Program-made: the position numbers and the translations under genes | The notes under the pieces: model-generated | Database searches by the model: none | The model's input: only the letters and a program-made list of their open reading frames with translations | Told to the model about the DNA's origin: nothing | Shown: in pieces, positions 46,840 to 57,007 of the stretch | Numbering within the stretch: position 1 is the stretch's first letter | How the letters are laid out: the number at the start of each line of letters is the position of its first letter | NCBI GenBank assembly: GCA_015179025.1 | Contig: WHUX01000197.1 | Coordinates: 1-64,000 of the forward strand | Direction: 5' to 3' | DNA from: Terfezia claveryi | Taxonomy: Eukaryota; Ascomycota; Pezizomycetes; Pezizales; Pezizaceae | DNA length: 64,000 bases

Positions 46840-48068
46840 AGGACTGCCTTGCCTCCGAAGTCGCCAATGCCTTGCCTCCGCACTCGCCAATGCCTTGCCT
46901 CCGAAGTCGCCAATGCCTTGCCTGCGAAGTCCCCAATGCCTTGCCTGCGAAGTCGCCAATGCCTTGCCTCCGAACTCGCCAATGCCTTGCCTCCGAAGTC
47001 GCCAATGCCTTGCCTGCGAAGTCCCCAATGCCTTGCCTGCGAAGTCGCCAATGCCTTGCCTCCGAAGTCGCCAATGCCTTGCCTCCGGAGTCGCCAATGC
47101 CTTGCCTCCGAACTCGCCAATGCCTTGCCTGCGAAGTCCCCAATGCCTTGCCTGCGAAGTCGCCAATGCCTTGCCTCCGAACTCGACAATGCCTTGCCTC
47201 CGAACTCGCCAATGCCTTGCCTGCGAAGTCCCCAATGCCTTGCCTGCGAAGTCGCCAATGCCTTGCCTCCGAAGTCGCCAATGCCTTGCCTCCGAACTCG
47301 CCAATGCCTTGCCTCCGAAGTCGCCAATGCCTTGCCTGCGAAGTCCCCAATGCCTTGCCTGCGAAGTCGCCAATGCCTTGCCTCCGAACTCGCCAATGCC
47401 TTGCCTCCGAAGTCGCCAATGCCTTGCCTGCGAAGTCCCCAATGCCTTGCCTGCGAAGTCGCCAATGCCTTGCCTCCGAAGTCGCCAATGCCTTGCCTCC
47501 GGAGTCGCCAATGCCTTGCCTCCGAACTCGCCAATGCCTTGCCTGCGAAGTCCCCAATGCCTTGCCTGCGAAGTCGCCAATGCCTTGCCTCCGAAGTCGC
47601 CAATGCCTTGCCTCCGGAGTCGCCAATGCCTTGCCTCCGAAGTCGCCAATGCCTTGCCTCCGGAGTCGCCAATGCCTTGCCCCCGAAGTCGCCAATGCCT
47701 TGCCTCCGAAGTCGCCAATGCCTTGCCTCCGAAGTCGCCAATGCCTTGCCTCCGAAGTCGCCAATGCCTTGCCTCCGAAGTCGCCAATGCCTTGCCTCCG
47801 AAGTCGCCAATGCCTTGCCTCCGAAGTCGCCAATGCCTTGCCTCCGAAGTCGCCAATGCCTTGCCTCCGAAGTCGCCAATGCCTTGCCTCCGAACTCGCC
47901 AATGCCTTGCCTCCGAACTCGCCAATGCCTTGCCTCCCAAGTCGCCAATGCCTTGCCTCCGAAGTCGCCAATGCCTTGCCTCTGAACTCGCCAATGCCTT
48001 GCCTCCGAACTCGCCAATGCCTTGCCTCCGAAGTCGCCAATGAACTCGCCAATGCCTTGCCTCCGATA
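46840..48068 (-). repeat. 23-bp minisatellite, right array (~53 copies)
   Basis: Inverse of the left array and about 74 bp longer. It contains a run of nine or so identical units near 47690-47880 that the left array lacks, showing copy-number divergence between the arms. Confidence 0.95.
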
Positions 48069-48795
48069 TCAACTCTACCATCCCTTCGCTTCGATATACC
48101 GCCATGCGCAGTATTAGCCGTATTTGCCAGGAGCGAAGTAAGTCTAGGGCATCGTTGAATTATCTCCGCGGGTCTACGTCGGGGGCAGGTGGTATGGGCT
48201 GGGGTTGACGAGTCACATGGGGAGGTGGATGGGATGCGTGTTTATGTATATAAAGATTTCCAAATACAATTGTCATTTATTATCCTTGTTTGCAGGTGCG
48301 CCCTCAGTTATGTGTACGCTTGATAGCACAGGGCTGGCCTGTATTTTAGGGAAGCTAAAGGCCAACCCGTTCTAAACACAATAACTAAGGCATGGTTGGG
48401 GACCCAGGGAACTCGCAATGGGTGGGGTTGAACCTGCCCACCGCAGCGGGTATTCCCGAGCCGGGTTCGGCCCGTGGGGCATATTTGGCCTGGCCAACAG
48501 AGGCAGGGAAGGTGGACGCCTGGCGCCCGGAGGCAAGGAAGTTAGACACCTGGTGCCCCGAGGCAGGGAAGGTGGGCAGCTGGCCTCCAGAGGCAGGGTA
48601 GCGGGTGCCGGGCGTCCTGACGCAGAGGAGCTGAACACCTGGTGCCTAGAGGCAGCGAAGGCGTCAGGGCGCAAGGACTCGGGAGGTACGGCGTCAGGAG
48701 GACGGGTGTCCCGACGGTGGCCCACCAGCTTGTCAGTTTGCCTTTTGGGCGCCTGTGGCGTCAGCGGCACGAAAGGCAAACTATTTTCTTTTCTG

Positions 48796-50243
48796 ATGGT
48801 GATCGCTCACAAAATCTTCATCTATAAAAGCATAACCAGTTGCTCTACAGTCTACAAGTGCATGAGTTTGTATAAATAAGGTATCATTTATTAATTCCAC
48901 TGAAATAACAATATGACTACCATCCAACATATCTTCCTTAAGTACCTTAGACTGTAATGACAAACTAGAAATACAAAATAGAGATGAAGAAAGTGGGGAC
49001 CTCTCAATAGAGTGATCCTGCAGTTGAGAGGTTACTGAAAATCCTGAGGGGTATTGAGGGTATTGGGAGTATCAGGAGTAGTAAGAGGTGTAAGCTAAAC
49101 CTCAGCTACACACTTAGGCTTATTATTCACCAGACATTCTCTAGCCATATGTCCCACTCCTCCACAGTGGTAACAATGCCCTTCTGCCAGCCTTCTGGCT
49201 TGTTCTTTTGGGGAAAGGTGGCGGTAGTTGGCTGAGAGGTCCATGGGGCTTAGAGCGGTCCCACTGGTAGTAGATGTGGTAGATGGGGGGGTTGCTGGGG
49301 TAGCTGCGGCTGCTTGTGTTCTTGGTACAGGTTGGTGCTGTTAGGATGGGGCTGTAGGTCAGTGAGATTCGCCTTGTAGTTGGCATCAGCTAGTATCGAG
49401 GTCATTGCAGAGAGTAGTGAATTCTGCTAATGTTGTAGGTTGGAGGTATACTGTGATTAGGTCATTCTTGAGACGTTAAGCTAATCCTCGCTTTAGAGCA
49501 GCCAGCCTAGAAACCTCATCCCATTGGACTTTAGCTGCATATCGTTAAAATTCGGTATAATAGGTAGAGAAATATCGAACTTCTTGCTGGATTGTGCTAA
49601 GCTTGGATTTGGCCTCCATAACCCTGTTAGGGTTGTCGAAGGCATTTTCTAAAACTGTAATTAATGTATTGAGGTCAGTCAAATCCACTCGGTTATTCTA
49701 TACATATATGCAAGCATGGTCCAGCGCTCCTCCAGTAAGGCAATTAATGGCCAGACGGAGCTTGGCTTGTTCATCAGCGAAAGTTGCAGTATGCAAGCAT
49801 AGTTGGGTTAAGAAAGCTTGGAGTTTGCTATGACTTCCATTGAATTCTTTTGGCTTGGGTATCTTTTCTCATGATGCTCTAGCAGGAGCAGTTCTAGCTA
49901 GGGCAGCAGCTATTGATCGGGCTTCTATGAGTTGTGTTTGTAAATCGTCTATGGCTTGTTGTTGGGCAGTAGCGTGATCTAGCACTACTTGTTATTCATC
50001 CTGGAGGTCTTGGATTTGTTGGTGTAGATCTGTGGTTTGTTGTGTCGGTGGAGGGACTTGGGCTGTGAGGGTCTGGACCTGGGTCATCAGGTCCGCTATT
50101 GCTGGACCTAGTGTAGTAAGGAGAGTGCAGGTGTCATTGACCAGTTCGTTCGTGATATCAGTGGGGTTCTGAGGTACTTGCCAACGGGCAAGCAGCTGGG
50201 TGATCTGTGGAAGCAGTGTGGCAGGGGACATGGCTATGGACAT
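48796..50243 (-). pseudogene. gag and protease N-end of the chromovirus
   Basis: The gag start is near 50243 (MSIAMSPATLLPQITQLLAR). A CCHC zinc knuckle CYHCGGVGHMAREC is encoded near 49170. The protease begins near 48960 and shows DCRATGYAFIDEDF where the active site should read D-(S/C)-G-A-T-G: the Gly is replaced by Arg. The frame then runs into the palindromic insertion at 48795. Confidence 0.85.
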
Positions 50244-50302
50244 GGCTATGAGTTCGTTTGGCTGTGGGTTCGCTCGGTGGAATAATTAGGTACGCAATGT
50301 AG

Positions 50303-50584
50303 TGTAACGGGGCGATGACTATGAGCTTATTCCAGGGAGCGCTTTGGCTATGAATTATGGATATAATATAGAGGGATCCTATGATAAGGAGGAATGTATG
50401 TATGTATTCAGCACGGCTAAGATACAGGACGTTGCGTAAAGAAAGAGAATACAAGTGAGTAGGATTGGGGATGCTGATATAGGAATCAATCCCTGCGAGT
50501 TTACAACAATACCCAAGCGCCCATACATTCCAACGAGTTCGCAGTTTCAGTCCAACGAGTTCGCAGTTTCAGTCTATGTTTAGT
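50303..50584 (-). repeat. 5' LTR of the chromovirus, 11 bp short
   Basis: Same sequence as 39582-39863 with about two differences, but the first 11 bases of the full LTR (TGTCACGGCTC) are absent and the target duplication CTACC follows directly. Confidence 0.92.
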
Positions 50585-50770
50585 CTACCTCAGGCTATTC
50601 CTAGTGCTATTATTCCTAGCCATCGGAGGCGCTGCCAGAGGAAAGCTACATAGCGTCCACGAGAGGAAGAAGTGGATGAGGAAAGTAAGGAAAGGGGATA
50701 CGGAAGTGACGGTCGACTCGGTGGACACGCTCGTCTAAGATAATCGGGAGTTGGAAGGAAAGAGCCGTGG
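50585..50770 (-). pseudogene. Lectin copy 3, upstream fragment
   Basis: On the minus strand GRYVAFLWQ at about 50660-50635 corresponds to GRYVTFFWQ and GRYATFFWQ in copies 2 and 1. With 39370-39581 it forms one gene split by the retrotransposon. Confidence 0.72.
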
Positions 50771-51030
50771 TGGCGGAGGCTCACATTTATACAATGAATC
50801 TCTTTTGTTTTCTGTTTGTCGGGTCACCGACATCATTTTCCAAGAAAAGGCCCCCGACGTCGGCGAAAAGCGCATTCTATACCGCTCGATCTCCTGAGCA
50901 GGAATATACCAATTCTATAAGTTATCGATTCAATCTACAAAATCCCCCCGAGGGTCAAGTTTCTGCTTGCCTGGGACCGATTTTCTGGTTATCGCCTACG
51001 TACGTAGCAACCGCTGCTACTTGTGAGGTA

Positions 51031-52813
51031 CCCTTGCAAGCCTACTAGTGAGCAGCCACCGTCTAGTGCATATCCCTGCAAACCCCCTTGCAACAGCGTT
51101 TCCAGCCACACTCGTGATATATCATGAGCATAGTGATTCCAGCTAAATGCATAGCCATGGAAAAGAGTACGCTCTACAACATGGTTATGCTCATATCCCA
51201 CCAAGGTCAACCGAAGACTCAATATTCCCCTTTCCAATATGACCTCCCCGAAGAGCCACCCCCACCCCCTCAACGCCTGTTATAGGCCGGGTATCCAGCA
51301 GGAGAGCCTATGACGACTAGAAGGCCATTTCCTGGTACCTATATTCATGTCAAAACAGCCTCTAGGGCAGCAGCCCCTAATATGACTAAATGGTATACAG
51401 GCAACAACAATGCTCCAAAATGAACATTTTCAGAATTAACTAATTTACTTTATTTATGGTAGTCTGAACTCTCAACCCCCCCTCTCTCTGCAAATTCCCC
51501 TCTACAGCATTCTCAAGCACTACGGGGAGGTCGCCAATAGCTTTAGAAGCTCCAATATTTATATATTCGGACTACCAATACCTGCCTTTGGCCTTCATGA
51601 ATCGCTTCGATCTAGAGGGTTTGCCGGCCTCCTCCAGGGTTGTTTTAACCTGCTCACAGCAACTATATGCTCACGATCGACCTAGATTCCAACCTTTCTA
51701 ACCTAGCTGCCCTAGATTTCCAATATCTACTCCAGCGTTAGTCTAGTGTCAGTCTAAAGATCTAGCCTAGCATCCCATTTAATGTCCAACCTAGTATCCA
51801 ACCTAGTATGCAGTCCAACCTTATACTCAACCTAGCATCCAATCTAGCACTTAACTTGTGAAAAGGCCTCTAATTGCACTATAATTTCTACCCCCACATT
51901 ATTAGTCTCGATCGAGAAATTATATTATGGTCGCTTTGATACTGGCCTTTCTTGAGGCATTTTAAATCCTTATAGTAACCGTGCACTTAGCGTAGGGTAC
52001 TAGCAGAGCGGTGGTACTGAGGATGCTCTGGAGGAGAGCTTCAAGTTAGATCGAGGTGGATAGAGGAGAGGCATAATAGAGCTCTCAGAAGTAATTATTT
52101 GGGGAAATTAGTACCGTAAATTGGGACCTCTAGTTTTGGCATTTTGCATATTCCACCTTCAGCACCAGCAGCAACAGATGCTAGGTAGAGGTCTCCTAGT
52201 AGTTATGGGCCTATTCGTGCAATATTCGGCCTATAGAGGGAGTAGAGAGAGAGCGTAGATATTGGGGGGGGGTCCTTGAAGGGGGGTATTGGAGGTCCCA
52301 AAACTATTGAAAACCTATCCGTAGTGATTGAGAATGCTATAGAGGGAAAGGTTGCAGAGGGGAGGGGGTCGAGAGTTCAGACTACCATAAATAAAGTAAA
52401 TTAGTTAATTCTGAAAATGTTCACTTTGGAGCATTGTTGTTGCCTGTATACCGTTTAGTCATATTAGGGGCTGCTGCCCTAGAGGCTGTTTTGACATGAA
52501 TATAGGTACCAGGAAATGGCCTTCTAGTCGTCATAGGCTCTCCTGCTGGATACCCGGCCTATAACAGGCGTTGAGGGGGTGGGGGTGGCTCTTCGGGGAG
52601 GTCATATTGGAAAGGGGAATATTGAGTCTTCGGTTGACCTTGGTGGGATATGAGCATAACCATGTTGTAGAGCGTACTCTTTTCCATGGCTATGCATTTA
52701 GCCGGAATCACTATGCTCATGATATATCACGAGTGTGGCTGGAAACGCTGTTGCAAGGGGGTTTGCAGGGATGTGCACTAGACGGTGGCTGCTCACTAGT
52801 AGGCTTACAAGGG
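51031..52813. mobile_element. 1.8-kb foldback element, TA-flanked
   Basis: The inverted repeat CCCTTGCAAGCCTACTAGTG (left end 51031) / CACTAGTAGGCTTACAAGGG (right end 52813) extends ~530 bp per arm, with TA outside both ends. Identical peptides read outward on opposite strands (51273-50989 and 52571-52816), reflecting the repeat, not genes. The ~700-bp centre has CCAACCTAGTAT-like repeats (about 51740-51860) and no transposase. Non-autonomous Tc1/mariner-like is the likely class. Confidence 0.82.
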
Positions 52814-52815
52814 TA

Positions 52816-54465
52816 AGGGTTTGTATTTTAGTGTTAGCGCTTCTGAGGCTCTGAGGCTTCCCAAGCTTTAGTGGGGTTTTCGCTTGTGTTAGGTTGAAGT
52901 AATTTGGCAGCGCACTTTCTGTATTAGGGTGTTTTACTTAAAATACCCATTAAAAATACCAAAAATATTCATTTGTTTAGTTTGTTAAGGATTAGGAAGG
53001 AATAGCAGGGAGTAAGAATGACAAGTTGCCAGTCTATGGACCAGTTACAGATTGGGGACGAAAGTCTAAGCTCGTTACAGAGCTTAAAGAGGATAGAAAG
53101 GTTATTAGAAAGGGCAGTATGTCTTGGATGAGGCAAAGGGCTGGGAGCTCTCTAAGAACATTTTGAGATTAAATGGGGAGGAGATATTGAAAAGGGCAGT
53201 TGAAAGGACAATTCAGAAAGCAAGAGAGGATAGAGCAGAAGATGAAGAAGGCTTGGCTCTATGGGCAACCTTTTTAGACCGAGACTCCCAAGGTTCGGAA
53301 ATCGGGGAGCGAATATTTACATATGCTTGTTTGTGCGTCCTCCTGTTTTATGCCTGATTAGGATACTTTGACTGTCGTGCCAGACATTGGCATGACTCTC
53401 AAACTAAGAACCAGATGTTCTATAAAAGAAATCAAACTTTTTCAGTCTCTAAAGTCTTCTCTCTTCACGCAATAACCTGTTTACCAGCCTTATCCTCCTT
53501 GTATCTAATTATCCTATACAACTCCTCTCATTCTCTCTATCACCTGCGTCGCAGGTGATACTTAAACCTCTCTCACTCTCAGTGTAGCTCAGACTACCTC
53601 GTTCCTCGTAGACTCTGGTTTCGCCCAGGTCTCCTGCCACCTCGATCACACACTTATTCTCTTCTACGTATGCAATACTCCCACACTTGCGTGACTCCCC
53701 TTACGTGAGTATCAAATATATACCTTCCGGATCCGATCATAACATTTACTTGAGTATAGCTCAGACTACCTTGTCCTTGCCCTGATCTTCTTTATGTCTG
53801 CTTGCCTGACTCTGGTCTCACCCAAGTCGTCCTCTGTTCTTGACCATGTCTACCTACTTGACCTTGTCAACCATACCTTCACCTATCACTTGAATACTTA
53901 CTACCCTGCCCTTAATCCCCATATACTACACTACTCATAACGTACCTTACATCTCCACAAGTCCCGCCCTACCTACTACTGGTAGTCTATGTTAGGGTTC
54001 ATAATACTTAGTTAGAGGGGTTATGAGTATTAACTATCTACCATATTATAGTCTCGAGGCAGTAACTTAATTTTGGAGCAGCATTTACTTTGGCTATTCT
54101 ATATAATGTATGAGACTAGAAAGCTAGAAAGCTACTCTGGACTCAGGTCTACATTTTAATGGGTTGATCTTAGTCAGGAGAGGTTATAAGTTTTAATATA
54201 TAGGATATCAACTATTTACTATATTATAGCCTTAGGGCAGTGATTTAATCTAGGATCGGAATTTTCTTTGCCTAGAAATTTTTCCTTGATATTGAAATAT
54301 TTATAAAGAAGCTCCAAGAGGAATTGGGTGCAAGGGGATCTATTTCTAGGGAAATTGATACCCTTCATGTCATAATTGTTGGAGAATGTAGTATTTCGAA
54401 GGTATAGCAAGCTTGGCATTTTGGATTGTTGGACTCAACTCACATTTTGCAGCCTGCTCTACTAA
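52816..54465. other. Non-coding, partly pyrimidine-rich; LTR-like piece possible
   Basis: A 77-codon frame at 53124-53357 (+) is charged and helical but unrecognised. From 53373 (TGTCGTGCC) to about 53951 (ACCTTACA), with TATAAAAG near 53423, the sequence could be an LTR, but there is no target duplication. A perfect palindrome lies at 53539-53559. A ~45-bp direct repeat lies at about 54034 and 54211. Confidence 0.35.
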
Positions 54466-54469
54466 CTAC

Positions 54470-55460
54470 TTATAGGCTCATTCGGGGCCTTATAGGCTCG
54501 CACAGCGCCTGATAGACTTGATCCAGACAATATATGCTTGCTCCGGACGATATATGCTCGCTCAGTGCCTTATATGCTTGCTCCAGGAAATATAAGCTTG
54601 CTTGGTACCTTAAAGGTCTGCTGCGGGCAATATAGGCTCGCTCAGTGCCTTATATGCTTGCTCCGGACAATATTGGCTTGCTCGGTGGTGTCTTATATGC
54701 TTGCTCCAGGCAATATATGCTCGCCCGCTGCCTTATATGCTTGCTCCGGACAATATTGGCTTGCTCGGTGGTGTCTTATATGCTTGCTCCAGGCAATATA
54801 TGCTTGCTCAGTGCCTCATATGCTTGCTCCGGGCAACATAGGCTCGCTCAGTGCCTTATATGCTTGCTCCGGACAATATTGGCTTGCTCGGTGGTGTCTT
54901 ATATGCTTGCTCCAGGCAATATATGCTTGCTCGGTGCCTCATATGCTTGCTCAGTGCCTTATATGCTTGCTCCAGGCAATATAGGCTTCCTCGGTGGTGT
55001 CTTATATGCTTGCTCCGGGCAACATAGGCTCGCTCAGTGCCTTATAGCTTGCTCCGGACAATATTGGCTTGCTCGGTGGTGTCTTATATGCTTGCTCCAG
55101 GCAATATATGCTTGCTCGGTGCCTCATATGCTTGCTCCAGACAATATAGGCTCCCTCGGTGGTGTCTTATATGCTTGCTTCGGGCAATATATGCTTTATA
55201 GGAGCAAGCCTGTATTTCCCGGAGCAGGCCTATAAGGCACCGAGCGAGCATATATTGCCTGGAACAAGCATATAAGACACCACCGAGCAAGCCAATATTG
55301 TCCGGAGCAAGCTATAAGGCACTGAGCGAGCCTATGTTGCCCGGAGCAAGCATATAAGACACCACCGAGGAAGCCTATATTGCCTGGAGCAAGCATATAA
55401 GACACCACCGAGCAAGCCAATATTGTCCGGAGCAAGCATATAAGGCACTGAGCGAGTATC
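54470..55460. repeat. Tandem 40/43-bp repeats with an inverted duplication
   Basis: Units such as TGCTTGCTCCGGACAATATT alternate with GGCTTGCTCGGTGGTGTCTT and TGCTTGCTCAGTGCC. The tract reverses orientation at about 55197, and 55255-55400 is an inverted copy of about 54965-55100, sharing even a private deletion (GAGCAAGCTATAAGG). Open frames through it are repeat by-products. Confidence 0.88.
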
Positions 55461-55462
55461 TA

Positions 55463-55692
55463 TAAGAGTCTGGGACCGAGAACAGTGTTGCGGCAGTGTT
55501 CCGGAATGTTTTTGTTGAGATGTTCAAAAATCAATTTACATTCAAAAACAAATAACTTTTCTATATAGTATTACATATTCTGCTCCGAAGCCACTAGCGT
55601 ATTGCATAGCCTGTTTGGAATTTCACGCTAGGTCCCCCGAGCGCGGAGGACACTAGCGTGCAATTTCGGAGTAGGTTACTACCAGACTCTTA
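55463..55692. mobile_element. Possible 230-bp MITE with TAAGAGTCTGG ends
   Basis: TAAGAGTCTGG at 55463-55473 faces CCAGACTCTTA at 55682-55692. A further TAAGAGTCTGG lies at 55725-55735. Internal inverted segments (CACTAGCG...CGCTAG; TGCTCCGAA...TTCGGAGTA) fit a foldback structure. Confidence 0.5.
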
Positions 55693-55892
55693 GCCGTAGC
55701 ACTAAAATAATTACAGCGTAGGCACTAAGAGTCTGGTCACGAGAGCACATATTTCCAAGAGAGAATGACTTGATTTATTTTCGAAATTTCAGCCACATGA
55801 TTCCTTTCCTTATTCATCTTAGCTAAATCAAAAAATACCCCTCACATCAAAGTGAAGTTCCGCTTGGCGAATAACACGAAGCGATAATAAAC

Positions 55893-56517
55893 CTAAGGAA
55901 GCTCGGTGCTAGGAAGCTCGTAGTCCTTCCAACTTCGATCACCCAAAACCACAATCTCCAGGTGCTCGAACGTTCTAGGTACACCTTGAACGTTCACAAC
56001 ATCAGTATCCGCATCCAATCTAAGGAATCTTCCGGGGAAGGCCACAGATTCAATTGCGATGGTCGGAGCATGAAGTGGCGGTAAAGGCAACGGGACCCCC
56101 ACTGGTGCGGGGACAATCTTAAACGTTTCATGGCTATATCTGCCAAATTGACCATTGACAGTACCAAAACCTTTGGCGACCTTGGTTCCGGCTGCACCTT
56201 CACGTCCTTCCAAACGGAGATACACATTCGGAAAGATTGCAGACTTGAATGCAACGGTGCCGTCACTGAATGTCTCGAGGATAAAGACGGCAATGTCAGG
56301 AAAGTATCTGCCTTTATAATTCACGGCTTTACCCGACCCAGCAGGCTCGAACTTGTTGATACCTCTGCCGTTGAGGACGACGAAGCGAAGCGGGGCTTCA
56401 GCGGAACGGATAAGCACGTATACTGGCGCAGACGACACGGCACTAGATGATATTTAGTGAAGTATCATGATATACTACCTCAAGCTTTACTTACCCTTTA
56501 TCCTGAGTAGTAGCCAT
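55893..56517 (-). CDS. Beta-trefoil (fascin-like) small protein, 190 aa
   Basis: Exon 1 is 56517-56495 (ATG GCT ACT ACT...), the intron is 56494-56443 (GTAAGT...CATCTAG, 52 nt) and exon 2 is 56442-55893; the frame is kept. The protein has no signal peptide or membrane segment. Two similar segments FPNVYLRLEG (residues ~78-87) and FPGRFLRLDA (~143-152), each preceded by an A-x-x-S strand and followed by G-x-V-N and F-E/K strands, resemble actin-crosslinking/fascin or AbfB-type beta-trefoil repeats. A third repeat is weak. A sugar- or actin-binding role is possible; a lectin role would fit the neighbourhood but is inference. Confidence 0.7.
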
Positions 56518-57007
56518 TTGAGTTATGGATGATTGGGGTCAACTCGAAGTTGTTTTTGCTGCGTTTGAGCCTGCTATGGTCAATTCAAGCTGAGGGAGAG
56601 CATATACACACTTTTATATAGCAAATGCCATAAGTCGTTCGATATAGGTAACGATCCACAACTCCATGGATTCCATATAGTATCACAAAAAAAGTAAAGC
56701 TATTTTTGCGTTCGTAAGCGGAAAGCTCCGACCCAAAGAAACGATCACCCCATTCTTGTTCATGCGCAGCACGCATATACGAGAGTATAAAAATTGCTGT
56801 AGCTTGTTTTGTGGCTGGTTGTACAGTTATGATTTAAATTCGGAGGTTACCTCACAATTACGAGATCATAATATCAGGTTTTTCGCTCGTATCCGGAGTT
56901 GTATTGTGGGTGCGCTAAAATATGATATTGGTGGTTTATCGATCACACTAAAATCTACGATTAATATTGTTAAAAGTATATGCTTGCGTCACTAATGTCG
57001 ATCACCG
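56518..57007. other. Intergenic; no gene seen
   Basis: Short frames only. The promoter of the trefoil-like gene presumably lies at the left. Confidence 0.45.

Larger units (their letters stand above)
43337..48795. mobile_element. 5.46-kb palindromic insertion element (non-coding, foldback)
   Basis: Inserted in the chromovirus protease codons; protease sequence resumes on each side, and AT flanks both ends (43335-43336, 48796-48797). Termini are CAGGAAAGAAA and its imperfect inverse TTTCTTTTCTG. Inverted arms run from about 43530 to 45824 and from 46267 to 48642 with near identity. Subterminal zones are rich in GGCGTC/GACGCC, including two GGCGTCTGGACGCC hairpins (43352-43365, 43373-43386). 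It is GC-rich within an AT-rich host element. No transposase-like ORF exists. Confidence 0.9.
39582..50584 (-). mobile_element. Ty3/gypsy chromovirus, 11.0 kb, with a nested insertion
   Basis: LTRs at 39582-39874 and 50303-50584 differ at about two sites over 282 bp. Target duplication CTACC lies at 39577-39581 and immediately after 50584. On the minus strand the order is gag, protease, RT, RNase H, integrase, chromodomain, polypurine tract, 3' LTR. Pol carries many in-frame stops, so this copy is not autonomous. A 5.46-kb palindromic element interrupts the protease. It is inserted within lectin copy 3. Confidence 0.95.

Noticed and set aside
44098..48068. CRISPR-like array
   Set aside because: The units are contiguous 23-bp tandem repeats with no unique spacers, in a eukaryotic context.
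46745..48158. Six overlapping ORFs of 382-450 codons over the right 23-bp array
   Set aside because: Mirror image of the left array; same artefact.
51273..52816. The identical ~80-94 codon ORFs at the two ends of the foldback as genes
   Set aside because: They are the two arms of one inverted repeat; evidence for translation is lacking.
54538..55435. Cys/Leu-rich ORFs of 148 and 196 codons
   Set aside because: They read through the 40/43-bp repeat array and change frame between units; no gene signature.
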